Positions 21,704 to 30,098 of a stretch of 64,000 nt of DNA are shown here, piece after piece. Under the pieces are notes generated by a model. It saw only the letters and a list, made by a program, of their open reading frames with translations, had not been told where the DNA came from and did not search any database. The stretch comes from Eggerthellaceae bacterium. GTDB lineage: Bacteria; Actinomycetota; Coriobacteriia; Coriobacteriales; Eggerthellaceae. Positions within the stretch are counted from its first letter, which is position 1, and every line of letters starts with the position of its first letter. The stretch lies in NCBI GenBank assembly GCA_017434045.1, contig JAFRGA010000103.1:1-64000 (forward strand), read 5' to 3'. A program made the translations under genes and the position numbers.

Positions 21704-22792
21704 CTAGATACGCACGGGCATGACGAGGTACAGGTAGTTTTCCGATTCCGCCTTGAAAACGCCCGGTTTCAACGAGCCTTGAATCTCGAAGGAGACCTCG
21801 GGGGAGTCCATCGCCGACAAACCCTCGTTAACGTAATGGCTGTTGAAGCCGATTTCCACGTCATCGCCCTCGATTTGGGCCTTCACTATCTCCTGAGTCG
21901 AACCGACGTCCTGGTTCGTCGTCAGCTGGATCGTCTGGCTCGCGACGTTGATGCTGAAACGGACCTGGGAACCGCTGCGCTCGAGCAGGGAGGAACGTTT
22001 GACCGCCGATGAAAGAGCCGATTTGGAAACGAGGCAGCGCGTCTCGTAAGACGAGGGAATGAGCTGCTTGTAATTGGGATAGCGGCCCTCGATGCGGCGG
22101 TTCACGAACACCGTGCCGGCATACGAGACGATGATCTGGTTCTCCGCCAGGGCAAACGAGATGTTCTCACCCGTCTTGGGAAGGCCGGCCAAATCGGAGA
22201 CGAAACCTCCCGCGAGCACGGCGGTGAACTCCGCCTGCCCGCTCTCGAGCGGTGCTTCGGTGACGGCGAGGCGGTACGAGTCGGTCGCCACCATCTTGAG
22301 CACGTCGTTTTCCACGCTGATGAGGACACCTGTGAGGATGGCGCGGCTCTCGTCCTTCGACACCACGCGGCATACCTTGCGGGCCATGGTGGAAAACGTC
22401 TCGAAGGGAACGCTGATTTGCTGTTGCTGGTCGACTTTCGGGAAGCCGGGGAAATCGACGGCATTCATGCACCTGATGGAGAACGAGGAGGACTCGCATG
22501 AGATGATGACGCCCTCGTCGTTCGCCTCGATATGGACCGCCGCATCGGGAAGGTTCTTCACGATGTCGACGATGAGCTTGCCGGGAAGTACGGTGGACCC
22601 TTCCTCCTCGATGAGGGCGGGCGCGGTGTATTGAATGGAAAGCTCGAGGTCGGTCGTCTGGAACGTCACCTCGTCGCCAATCGTCTGGATGAGGATTCCG
22701 GAAAGGATGGGCAAGGTTGACCTGTTAGTAATGCCTTTTTGCACGATGGTCAGGGCATTTAACAACTCTGATTGGCTTATGCTCAGCTTCAT
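21704..22792 (-). CDS. dnaN: DNA polymerase III beta clamp
   Basis: The sliding clamp, 362 residues in three similar domains. I start it at MKLSISQSELLNAL (22792); the longer open frame to 22891 is only read-through of the R2 repeat upstream. The C-terminal VMPVRI is the usual clamp ending. It is first in the dnaN-recF(-dciA-gyrB-gyrA) series running left from the origin, divergent from dnaA. Confidence 0.96.
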   Translation of the reverse strand: MKLSISQSELLNALTIVQKGITNRSTLPILSGILIQTIGDEVTFQTTDLELSIQYTAPALIEEEGSTVLPGKLIVDIVKNLPDAAVHIEANDEGVIISCESSSFSIRCMNAVDFPGFPKVDQQQQISVPFETFSTMARKVCRVVSKDESRAILTGVLISVENDVLKMVATDSYRLAVTEAPLESGQAEFTAVLAGGFVSDLAGLPKTGENISFALAENQIIVSYAGTVFVNRRIEGRYPNYKQLIPSSYETRCLVSKSALSSAVKRSSLLERSGSQVRFSINVASQTIQLTTNQDVGSTQEIVKAQIEGDDVEIGFNSHYVNEGLSAMDSPEVSFEIQGSLKPGVFKAESENYLYLVMPVRI

Positions 22793-22849
22793 CTCATCAA
22801 CTCCTCGAACGTTTGAAAGATTATAGCAATGAGGGGTCTCCACCCTTCT

Positions 22850-22940
22850 GTCATTCCGAGCGTAGCGAGGAATCTCCGCGAAGCGATACACCCGGGGTCC
22901 CGCTCCGCGGAGATCCTTCGGGCTTCGCCCTCAGGATGAC
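22850..22940. repeat. R2 repeat upstream of dnaN
   Basis: About 91 bp from GTCATTCCGAG to CTCAGGATGAC, with the inner arms ATCTCCGCGAAGCG and CCGCTCCGCGGAGAT. It lies 58 bases upstream of the dnaN start, between the clamp gene and the origin-like region. Confidence 0.8.
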
Positions 22941-23471
22941 GAAAAGGCGTATTGAAAAAACGTGATGAAGTGCCGGGACATGTTGAAGGGAGAGGGGATT
23001 CAACACGTTTTCATCTCCTTTATCGATATTTTTCGACTTTGCACGTTTGTTCGAATTCAAATTGTGGAAAAGGTGGAAAACTCTTGTTTTGCCTGATTCC
23101 GCTTGTGGAAAACTATTTATATATAGAATTAGTCATCGAATGAAGAAAATTTATTTACTGCATCCCAACTGCGAAAACTCAATAGATAGAGTTTTATATG
23201 CCATTTCACCTGCGCTTTTGTAATCAAAACTTTTTCTTGACATCTTTTGGGATTTATAAAACGCAGGTCATTCGATTACAGCATGAATATCGGAAGAACA
23301 GATGATGCCATCTACCTGCACTTTGTTTTATTCCCCCAGTTGAGTGAGTTTTAAACATTCCAGCTAACTTTTCACATCGAGAATTTCACGTTCATTCAAG
23401 GTTTTCCACATTTACTGAACTATTTGGGGATAATTTTGAAAACCCCACATAATTGCGTGTTTTCTTTTCAC
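22941..23471. other. Candidate chromosomal origin (oriC)
   Basis: An AT-rich, gene-free 530 bp between divergent dnaN and the GHKL/dnaA side. DnaA-box-like TGTGGAAAA/TTTTCCACA sites are at 23063-23071, 23104-23112 and 23402-23410, flanking a very AT-rich tract (ACTATTTATATATAGAATT and beyond, about 23111-23230) that could be the unwinding region. More such sites lie at 24475-24483 and 24498-24506 upstream of dnaA and 26283-26291 after it, so the origin could be bipartite. The divergence of all flanking replication genes is the best support. Confidence 0.65.
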
Positions 23472-24386
23472 ATGAATTCATCCATACTCGATGAACGGTT
23501 AGTATACTTTCCAAATGAGACGGAACGCTTCATAGGAGAAGACGAGAGTCCTTTACAGGGAATCGGGAAATCGACGGTTATGGACGAGATCAGGGAACAA
23601 GGTCCTTTCGATTACTCCTTTGTGGGAGCCACAGCCCGTGTTGCCCTGTACGACGACATGAAATCTGCTCCCCGCATCACCGAGGTATCGCCCGCCAACA
23701 CCAACGAATTCATCGAGAAGCTGACCACCACCGTTTACGAGCAGGCAAAACTCGTCGGTGGAAAAGTACCTTACACGCTTATAAGGGAAGTATCGGAGAA
23801 TTTCATCCACGCCCAGTTCAAGGAAATCGTCGTTTCCATCCTCGACGACGGAAACACCATCCGTTTCGCGGACCAGGGACCGGGTATCCGCGAGAAGCAG
23901 AAGGCGCAAGAACCTGGATTCTCCTCTGCCATAGAGCCTATGAAAAAGTACATCAGAGGCGTCGGGTCCGGTTTCCCAATCGTGAGGGACTACCTCGACG
24001 ACCGCGATGGCTCCATTGAGATAGAGGACAACCTCGTATCGGGCGCCGTCATCACGATCAGCCTCGAACAGAAACGCAACAAGGAAGCATCTAAGGCCCC
24101 TCAAAAGGATGCAGCATTTATGGGCGAGCCTTCTTCCCAGATGGAATTCGCCCGCGCCGCCGCCCAATCGCTTCTCCCCCTCACAGATAGGGAAAAGTTG
24201 TTCCTCAACATCTTGTACCGTGAGGGAGACTCTGGGATCACCGAGTTGAAGGAAGCCACCGACACACCCGGGTCTACCACGTTCAACACGCTCAAGAAGC
24301 TCGAGGAAATGGGATTGGTTCAGAAAACCGCTGGTAAGAAGCGCTCTTTAACCGAATTTGGCTACCAGGTGGCATCTCAACTCTAA
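23472..24386 (+). CDS. GHKL-type ATPase with C-terminal winged helix, next to dnaA
   Basis: 304 residues from the ATG at 23472; an upstream TTG at 23424 is in frame but would run into the origin region, and no clear ribosome site marks either. A histidine-kinase-like ATP-binding domain spans about 80-200: N box EVSENFIHAQF (106-116), G1 DQGPGI (134-139), G2 GVGSGFPIV (163-171). There is no phospho-acceptor His domain and no membrane segment. The last 70 residues (LTDREKLFLNILYREGDSGITELKEAT...) form a winged helix. It may be an anti-sigma-like or ATP-gated DNA-binding regulator. Its place between the origin and dnaA hints at a role in initiation, which is inference. Confidence 0.7.
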   Translation: MNSSILDERLVYFPNETERFIGEDESPLQGIGKSTVMDEIREQGPFDYSFVGATARVALYDDMKSAPRITEVSPANTNEFIEKLTTTVYEQAKLVGGKVPYTLIREVSENFIHAQFKEIVVSILDDGNTIRFADQGPGIREKQKAQEPGFSSAIEPMKKYIRGVGSGFPIVRDYLDDRDGSIEIEDNLVSGAVITISLEQKRNKEASKAPQKDAAFMGEPSSQMEFARAAAQSLLPLTDREKLFLNILYREGDSGITELKEATDTPGSTTFNTLKKLEEMGLVQKTAGKKRSLTEFGYQVASQL

Positions 24387-24474
24387 CTGGGGCATGACAC
24401 AGGGCATGACACAGGGACGGTTCTCCTGTCATGTCAGCATGCCTTTCACCACGCCTTTTAACGTCTTGACATAG

Positions 24475-24518
24475 TTTTCCACAATCGCAAAGGCAAGTTT
24501 TCCACAGTAGGGTATACT
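24475..24518 (+). promoter_or_regulatory. dnaA promoter region with two DnaA-box-like sites
   Basis: TTTTCCACA occurs at 24475-24483 and 24498-24506, just before a TATACT (24513-24518) that could be the -10 element of dnaA. The overlap suggests autoregulation by DnaA, as known in other bacteria. The -35 element is unclear. Confidence 0.5.
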
Positions 24519-24553
24519 CGTCATTCATCCTTTAGGAGAAGACGAGGTGAACC

Positions 24554-26035
24554 ATGAACACTGAGCAGCTCATGACAGAGTGGACGCGCGTGTGCGACCA
24601 GATACGCACGTACGACTCCATCAACCCCTCCCAGATGAATGCCTTCTTCTCCCGACTTCAACCGCAGGCCATGAGCGATGACTACCTCATGCTCACAGCT
24701 GACAACGACTTCATCAAGACGTGGATCGAGCTTCATTACACCCGCTACATCCAAAAGGCGCTGCGCGAGGTGTACGGGGTTGACTTCACCGTGGCCATCG
24801 AGGTCGACATCAACCAGGCGCCTCCGGCGGAAACGCCGGCAGCCTCCCCCGTTGAGCCCGCTGCCACCCAGCCTGTGGAGGAAAAGAAGCAGATCTCGAC
24901 TCCTCATGAGCCTGAAAGCAGAGAGGTGGCTCATGCAGATGAGGACAATTCCCAAGAAGATGACTCCAACCTCCTCTCCTCCACCTCCACACTCACCTTC
25001 GAGAACTTCGTCATTGGCGAATCAAATAGAATGGCCTACTCGATGGCGGTGGCGGTTGCCGAGGAACCCGGGCGCCCCATGCTCAACCCCCTTTTCATCT
25101 ACGGTCGCTCCGGCTTGGGGAAAACCCACCTTCTCAGGGCCATCCAGAACTACGTGAAGGAGACCTACCCCCATCTGCGGGCTGTTTACGTCGACTCGGC
25201 CGAGTTCTTGAGCGGCTACGTTGACGCCACCGTCGCGCACGACGCGCAGAAGTCGAGCTACAAGAATTTCAAGAAGAAGTACCAGGAAGCAGACATCCTG
25301 CTCATCGACGATATTCAGTACCTTCAAGGAAAGGACCAAACGCTCGACATCGTCTTCCAGATCTTCAACCACATGGTCGACGAGGGCAAGCAAGTCGTCC
25401 TCTCGGCCGATAGGGCCCCTAAGAACATCACGATGGACGAGCGCTACCGCAGCAGGTTCAACAGCGGCGGCACGTTCGACATCCAACCGCCCGAGGTGGA
25501 AACCAAGCTCGGCATCATAAAGAGCTTCTTGGAAGAGTACCGCGCCACGAGCAACAGCCCTGACTTCTACCTTCCCGAGGAAATAGAGCGCTACATAGCC
25601 GAGAACTCGAGCTCCAACATCCGCGAGCTCAAAAGCGCCGTGACCAAGGTCATCTACAACATGACATCCCTAAACCTAAAAACCATGACGGTGGAAGAGG
25701 TCACGAAGCTCCTCGAGAACCATTTCTCGGGTGGTGCGATGAAGAAGCTCACCGTCGCCGACATCCAAAAGCAGGTGGAGCTGTATTACGACGTGCCCCA
25801 CTCCGACCTCATTGGGCAGAAGAGGTCACGCAAGATTGTCTACGCCCGCCAGATTGCCATCTACCTCTCGAGGCAGATGCTCAACCAACCCTACAACGAC
25901 ATAGCGAAGAGCTTTGGCGGACGCGATCATACGACCATCATGTACTCGGTGACGAATGTGGAAGAGAAGATGAAGGAGAACCGGGAACTGAGGGAAGAGA
26001 TTGAGAACATCAGGAAGCGCATACGGGAGATGTAG
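24554..26035 (+). CDS. dnaA: Chromosomal replication initiator DnaA
   Basis: 493 residues from an ATG behind GAGGTG. Domain I is followed by an acidic, Pro-rich linker (about 95-145); the AAA+ domain has Walker A YGRSGLGKTHLL (about 182-193) and Walker B ILLIDDIQYL (about 246-255); domain IV ends with the DNA-binding signature GGRDHTTIMYSV. It opens oriC by binding DnaA boxes. It is transcribed rightward away from the putative origin, with rpmH 416 bases downstream. Confidence 0.97.
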   Translation: MNTEQLMTEWTRVCDQIRTYDSINPSQMNAFFSRLQPQAMSDDYLMLTADNDFIKTWIELHYTRYIQKALREVYGVDFTVAIEVDINQAPPAETPAASPVEPAATQPVEEKKQISTPHEPESREVAHADEDNSQEDDSNLLSSTSTLTFENFVIGESNRMAYSMAVAVAEEPGRPMLNPLFIYGRSGLGKTHLLRAIQNYVKETYPHLRAVYVDSAEFLSGYVDATVAHDAQKSSYKNFKKKYQEADILLIDDIQYLQGKDQTLDIVFQIFNHMVDEGKQVVLSADRAPKNITMDERYRSRFNSGGTFDIQPPEVETKLGIIKSFLEEYRATSNSPDFYLPEEIERYIAENSSSNIRELKSAVTKVIYNMTSLNLKTMTVEEVTKLLENHFSGGAMKKLTVADIQKQVELYYDVPHSDLIGQKRSRKIVYARQIAIYLSRQMLNQPYNDIAKSFGGRDHTTIMYSVTNVEEKMKENRELREEIENIRKRIREM

Positions 26036-26451
26036 ACGCGAGAGACAGGTTAGATTCGTATTCTCTCAACAAGTAACTTCTTTTAAATATATTTCAATAT
26101 TGTTGTTGTAATAAAGACGGTTGAATTGGGGAGAAAGTGCATTTCTCCTTTTCAAACGAGGAAATGTACAGGTTTCAAGCTGGGGAAAACAGGCCTTTCA
26201 ATCAACAGTCCCCTTTGAAATAGTCGGCCTTTGAATCTTTTCCAACATCTATCCAACCTGTATTCGCTTGAAGTTAACAGCGTTTTCCACATTGTCGAAC
26301 TTGTTATATCAGATGACTATATAACTACATATTGGGGTTAGCCTGGTGTTTTGTAGGGAGGTTTTGAAGGCGCAAAACACATTATTGACGAGGGTCAATC
26401 GCGGAATATAATCTAACGGTTGCTCAATTTGCAGTTGAAAGGGTAGTAACT
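26036..26451. other. dnaA-rpmH intergenic region
   Basis: No gene seen. It contains one TTTTCCACA site (26283-26291), an AT-rich patch near 26080-26115, an R4 fragment (CAGTCCCCTTTGA near 26203), and the rpmH promoter at 26385-26412. Confidence 0.5.
26385..26412 (+). promoter_or_regulatory. rpmH promoter
   Basis: TTGACG (26385-26390), a 16-base spacer and a consensus TATAAT (26407-26412), 40 bases before the rpmH ATG. This is the best sigma-70-type promoter I see in the window; it probably drives rpmH-rnpA-yidD-yidC-jag. Confidence 0.7.
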
Positions 26452-26586
26452 ATGAAGCGCACTTATCAACCTAACACTCGCAAGCGTGCGAAGTGCCATG
26501 GCTTCCGTGCTCGTATGTCCACCAAGGGTGGTCGTGCCGTATTGGCTCGCCGTCGTGCTAAGGGTCGCAAGCGTCTCACCGTCTAA
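26452..26586 (+). CDS. rpmH: Ribosomal protein L34
   Basis: Too short for ordinary gene calling: 44 residues beginning [20 protein letters not shown] and ending GRKRLTV, matching the highly conserved, very basic L34. It is preceded by AAGGG and followed after six bases by rnpA, the near-universal pair. Confidence 0.97.
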   Translation: MKRTYQPNTRKRAKCHGFRARMSTKGGRAVLARRRAKGRKRLTV

Positions 26587-26592
26587 CTTGTC

Positions 26593-26928
26593 GTGGAAAC
26601 GATAAAGTCGAGCTCGGAGATAACCAATCTCTTCGAACGGGGACAGCGGTTCAACACGCCAGAGATCAGCTTAATAGTGTTAAGGAACCGGAATCAGCAC
26701 GACCATTGTGGTCGTGTTGCTTTTATTGCCGGGAAAAGATTGGGAAACGCCGTATGGCGTAACCGGGCGAAACGGCGAATGAGGGGTGTCTGCCAAGCGG
26801 TAGGCGGCCCATTCGCCGGTTATGACGTGGTGTTTTTAGCTAGGCGCAACGTCACGGAGGCGTCGTTTGAGGATATGGTTTCCCGAACGCTGAAAGCCCT
26901 GATAAGAGCAAGGATTGTATCTGAATAA
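26593..26928 (+). CDS. rnpA: Ribonuclease P protein component
   Basis: 111 residues from a GTG start. It carries the conserved FIAGKRLGNAVWRNRAKRRMR motif region (the RNR helix that contacts the RNA subunit) and acts with the RNase P RNA to mature tRNA 5' ends; that RNA gene is not in the window. It follows rpmH by six bases, and yidD begins just after its stop. Confidence 0.93.
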   Translation: METIKSSSEITNLFERGQRFNTPEISLIVLRNRNQHDHCGRVAFIAGKRLGNAVWRNRAKRRMRGVCQAVGGPFAGYDVVFLARRNVTEASFEDMVSRTLKALIRARIVSE

Positions 26929-26929
26929 C

Positions 26930-27208
26930 ATGTGCGAGCAGCATGTGGAAAACACGTCTTGCGCCCAAGATGAACAAAATGGCAAGAGGAAGAGCATCCC
27001 TTGCCTTATAGCCATTGCTTTTATCAGGTTTTATCAGTTCGCTATATCACCCCACCTTGCAGGTTGCTGTAGGTTCGTGCCGTCTTGTTCGGCATATGGT
27101 TTGCAGGCGTTCCAGAAATACGGGTTCATCAAAGGCTTCAAGCTCACCGTAAAACGCCTGGCACGTTGTCGTCCGGGAGGTCCTTACGGCTACGATCCCG
27201 TCCCCTAA
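26930..27208 (+). CDS. yidD: Membrane protein insertion efficiency factor YidD
   Basis: About 92 residues if started at the ATG at 26930; a TTG at 26915 is also open but its AAGGA lies too close. The family signature is clear: LIAIAFIRFYQFAISPHL, CCRFVPSCSAYGLQAF with the paired Cys, and a final CRPGGPYGYDPVP. It helps YidC-dependent membrane insertion and lies between rnpA and yidC as usual. Confidence 0.9.
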   Translation: MCEQHVENTSCAQDEQNGKRKSIPCLIAIAFIRFYQFAISPHLAGCCRFVPSCSAYGLQAFQKYGFIKGFKLTVKRLARCRPGGPYGYDPVP

Positions 27209-27256
27209 CGGGTCGTTGTCGCCGAGGGCTTCTTTGGTATAGAGGAAGGAAGGTTT

Positions 27257-28063
27257 ATGGCACAAGTTTCACAGATTAGCGGAGTTTGGGAAGCGATATT
27301 ATGGGGTATCGCTTGGCTGGTCGAGAAGTTCTACTTCCTCGCCCAGGACTGGGGTTTGGCGATCATTCTCTTCACGATCGTCTTCCGCCTGCTCATGATG
27401 CCCCTCATGCTGAGCCAAACGAAATCAAGTCATCAGATGCAGAAGTTCCAACCTAAAGTGAAGGCCATTCAGGAACAATGGCGCGACGACCCGGTACGCA
27501 TGCAGGAGGAGACTTCAAAACTCTACGCAGAGGCCAAGTTCAATCCCTTGGCAAGCTGCATCCCCATGCTCATCCAGATGCCCATCTTCATCGCCCTTTT
27601 CCAGGTGTTGAGGAGCATCCAGGACTGGCTGCCGGCTTATGTGGGAACGTTCCGTTTCTACAACATCATCCCGAGCCTCACCGCCACCCCCTCCGAGGTC
27701 ATGGAGCAAGGCATTGGGGCTTTCATTCCCTACGGAATCTTGATCATCGTGTTCGTCGGCGCAACGTTTTTGCCCATGCTCTTGATGCAGCGTGACAACC
27801 AGGACCAGCAGCAGAAGAACCAGATGTACCTCATGTCCATCATCATGAGCGTCATGATGCTCTTCGTGAGCTGGAGCTCCCCCGCTGGCGTTCTTCTGTT
27901 CTGGGGCGTTTCCGGCATCATCGCCGTCGCCACCCAGCAGATTTACATGCGCTACCTGAAGAACCAGGACAAGGCCGTCGAAGCAGAGCAGATCGAAGTT
28001 GCTCCCGTTAAGGTTGAGGTCGAGCGCAAGGTCAAGAAAAAGCGTCCCACCAAGAAACGCTAA
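27257..28063 (+). CDS. yidC: Membrane protein insertase YidC/Oxa1
   Basis: 268 residues behind GGAAGG. It has the core five-helix Oxa1 fold without the large periplasmic domain of Gram-negatives. The first helix region is GLAIILFTIVFRLLMMPLML (with the conserved Arg used in the hydrophilic groove), followed by the cytoplasmic helical hairpin (QMQKFQPKVKAIQEQW). The C-terminus is strongly basic (KVKKKRPTKKR), fitting ribosome contact. Confidence 0.93.
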   Translation: MAQVSQISGVWEAILWGIAWLVEKFYFLAQDWGLAIILFTIVFRLLMMPLMLSQTKSSHQMQKFQPKVKAIQEQWRDDPVRMQEETSKLYAEAKFNPLASCIPMLIQMPIFIALFQVLRSIQDWLPAYVGTFRFYNIIPSLTATPSEVMEQGIGAFIPYGILIIVFVGATFLPMLLMQRDNQDQQQKNQMYLMSIIMSVMMLFVSWSSPAGVLLFWGVSGIIAVATQQIYMRYLKNQDKAVEAEQIEVAPVKVEVERKVKKKRPTKKR

Positions 28064-28110
28064 ACATAACAGAACAACATTGGTGAGGATTTCCATAGAT
28101 TGGAGTAGAG

Positions 28111-28680
28111 ATGGCTGAAGAGTTTGAAAGCGACTTTGAAGAACTGGAAGAAAATGAAGCGGAAGTCGTAGAGGACGAGAAGCAGGACGAGAAGGATCCG
28201 ATGAACCTGACCGATGAGCAGCTCGACGAGATTGCCGACACTGCCATCGCCGTTCTCAAGGACGTTTTGAAGTATTTCAACGTAGGCGAAGTGACCATCG
28301 ACGAGTACGAGGGCGACGAGGGAGAGCTTATCCTCGACATCACCGGCGACGACCTTGCCGTGCTCATAGGTCGCCATGGGCGTACGCTCGATGCCCTGCA
28401 GTTCCTGGTGTCCGCCATCACCGTGCGCAAGATCGGTTACCGCTTCCCCGTCATCATCGACGTCGAGAGCTACAAGAACCGCCAGCGCCAGAAGCTCGAG
28501 GCGCTTGCCCGCTCCTCTGCACGCAAGGCTTCAACGCAAGGCCGTAGCGTCAAGCTTCGCCCCATGACGCCTTACGAGCGCCGCATCATCCATGTGGCGT
28601 TGCGTGACGATCCCCGTGTGGAGACTGCTTCCGAAGGGGAAGGGACGGCGCGTCACGTTGTTGTAGTTCCCGTCAAGTAA
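28111..28680 (+). CDS. jag: Jag/KhpB-type KH-R3H RNA-binding protein
   Basis: 189 residues. An acidic N-terminal 40 residues replaces the Jag-N domain. A KH domain (about 70-125, VLIGRHGRTLDALQFL is the GxxG-type loop) is followed by an R3H domain (KLRPMTPYERRIIHVALRDDP). In other bacteria this protein binds many RNAs and affects cell division and elongation. It is 47 bases after yidC, in the conserved rpmH-rnpA-yidD-yidC-jag order. Confidence 0.9.
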   Translation: MAEEFESDFEELEENEAEVVEDEKQDEKDPMNLTDEQLDEIADTAIAVLKDVLKYFNVGEVTIDEYEGDEGELILDITGDDLAVLIGRHGRTLDALQFLVSAITVRKIGYRFPVIIDVESYKNRQRQKLEALARSSARKASTQGRSVKLRPMTPYERRIIHVALRDDPRVETASEGEGTARHVVVVPVK

Positions 28681-28698
28681 CTTCTCTTACATATAAAA

Positions 28699-28734
28699 TG
28701 TAGTAAAGGCCTCGTTTTCCGAGGCCTTTACTAT
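28699..28734 (+). terminator. Terminator after jag
   Basis: GTAAAGGCCTCG and CGAGGCCTTTAC arms with a short TTTTC loop, then a T-containing stretch (ATTACCTGGTTTT). It closes the rpmH-jag operon. Confidence 0.85.
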
Positions 28735-28749
28735 TACCTGGTTTTGAGA

Positions 28750-28860
28750 AAGTTGTTCGACCGAGGGGTTCGCCTACAGCCCTCCGGCGGTAATAACTCA
28801 ACTCACACGCAACACTGCTGCCCGCCTTCGGAAGCGGCTCACCTCTCGGTCAAACAACTT
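28750..28860. repeat. R3 element between jag and rsmG
   Basis: The ends are an inverted repeat (AAGTTGTTCGACCGAGG on the left, CTCGGTCAAACAACTT on the right). Inside are the family hallmarks GGTTCGCCTACAG ... CGGCGGTAAT on the left and CCGCCTTCGGAAGCGGCTCACC on the right. Other members are at 34599-34719, 43681-43850, 50493-50590 and 53628-53720. Confidence 0.8.
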
Positions 28861-28927
28861 ACATTTTTAGGATAAAATCTCAGGCGTTTTGTCAGGTAAT
28901 AATCATTTTGAATGACAGGTGAAGTAA

Positions 28928-29599
28928 ATGGGCTACTACCAACAACTTGACGCACCTAAGAGGCGCTTGGTGGATAAGCATCTTGAGCTCGTGATGGAGG
29001 CGAACAAGACCACCAACCTCACGAGAATAGACAGCATCGACGAGGCGATGATGCTTCATATTGAAGATTCTCTGTCTGGTCTTCCCGAAATGAACGATGC
29101 CATTGAAGGTCTTTACGGTGATTTGGGAAGTGGTGCAGGATATCCTGGTATTCCCCTTGCCATTGCAACTGGTAGAAAGACCTTGCTCATCGATGCGCGT
29201 CAAAAGAAGATGAACATACTGGCTTCGATCATCGAAGAGTTGGAACTCCAAGACCAGGTTGACGTGTATGCCGGTAGAGCAGAATTGCTTGCAAAAACTC
29301 GCTCTGGGGAGTTTTCTGTTCTTACAGCACGGGCGCTCTCGAAGCTTTCCGTGCTCTTGGAGCTTGCAAGTCCCCTGTTGAAGAAGAACGGGTCTTTGAT
29401 TTGCTACAAGTCCCATATAGAAGACGAGGAACTAAAAGATGCCCTCCGCGTCCAAGAGCTTGTGGGTATGAAATTGGTAACTGACCGCTCTTTCAACCTT
29501 GATGAGTATGAACGACGGATCGTCACGTTCAAAAAGGTTGGAAAAGCGAAGGTGCGCCTTCCCCGTCAAGAGGGATTGGCTCAAAAGCAGCCTTTGTAG
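28928..29599 (+). CDS. rsmG: 16S rRNA (guanine-N7) methyltransferase RsmG
   Basis: 223 residues from an ATG behind AGGTGAAG. It methylates G527 of 16S rRNA (E. coli numbering). The N-terminal helices with KTTNLTRI, the SAM site YGDLGSGAGYPGIPLA, the Asp in LLIDARQKKMNIL and the TARAL motif are all present. It sits just before parA as in many bacteria. Confidence 0.95.
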   Translation: MGYYQQLDAPKRRLVDKHLELVMEANKTTNLTRIDSIDEAMMLHIEDSLSGLPEMNDAIEGLYGDLGSGAGYPGIPLAIATGRKTLLIDARQKKMNILASIIEELELQDQVDVYAGRAELLAKTRSGEFSVLTARALSKLSVLLELASPLLKKNGSLICYKSHIEDEELKDALRVQELVGMKLVTDRSFNLDEYERRIVTFKKVGKAKVRLPRQEGLAQKQPL

Positions 29600-30098
29600 A
29601 TTAGGCTCGCGTTTGAAGGGCAACAGAGATTTACGCCTCTTCCTTCGGGATGTTTTTAGACAACATACGTTAAGAACGCTGCTCTATCCTTAAAGGCTTC
29701 GGCGAATCGAAGGGGACAGGCACCTCGGATTCGCGGCATCCAATCCACTTATCTCATATTCACGACTCCGCGAATCGGAGGAGCCAGTCCCCTTGGATGT
29801 GCCACCGGATAATTCTTGCCACTCCCCTTCGATGCGGCTTTGGAAATCCTTGAAACCTAGATTCGCCATGAGGCACGCTATGGAAGGATACGTGCGAAGG
29901 GTTTTCTTGGTTTTACGGTTGCTATTCGGTGAATGAAGAATTTCACCCGTGTAGATGGTTGTATACTTCTTCAACACCGATGAGGTTATCTCTATTTCCA
30001 CTCACTGAGTGTTTCCTATATATCTAGGCAGATGAACTGCCTTTTCTTGCTATTTCGTGTAATGAGATGTCATTGTTTGGCATGTTGAGGAGGATATT
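29600..30098. other. Gene-free stretch between rsmG and parA with R4 repeats
   Basis: No gene seen. R4-type palindromic pieces occur at 29703-29734 and 29771-29798, with complementary arms (CACCTCGGATTCGCGG near 29721 and CCGCGAATCGGAGGAG near 29768), and a further CCCCTTCGATGCGG near 29822. The part from 30000 to 30098 is probably the parA leader. Confidence 0.5.

Noticed and set aside
22793-22891. 33-residue N-terminal extension of DnaN
   Set aside because: It is encoded by the R2 repeat and its spacer; the conserved clamp sequence begins at the ATG at 22792.
23237-23260. Promoter TTGACA...TATAAA in the origin region
   Set aside because: The spacer is only 12 bases, too short for a normal sigma-70 promoter.
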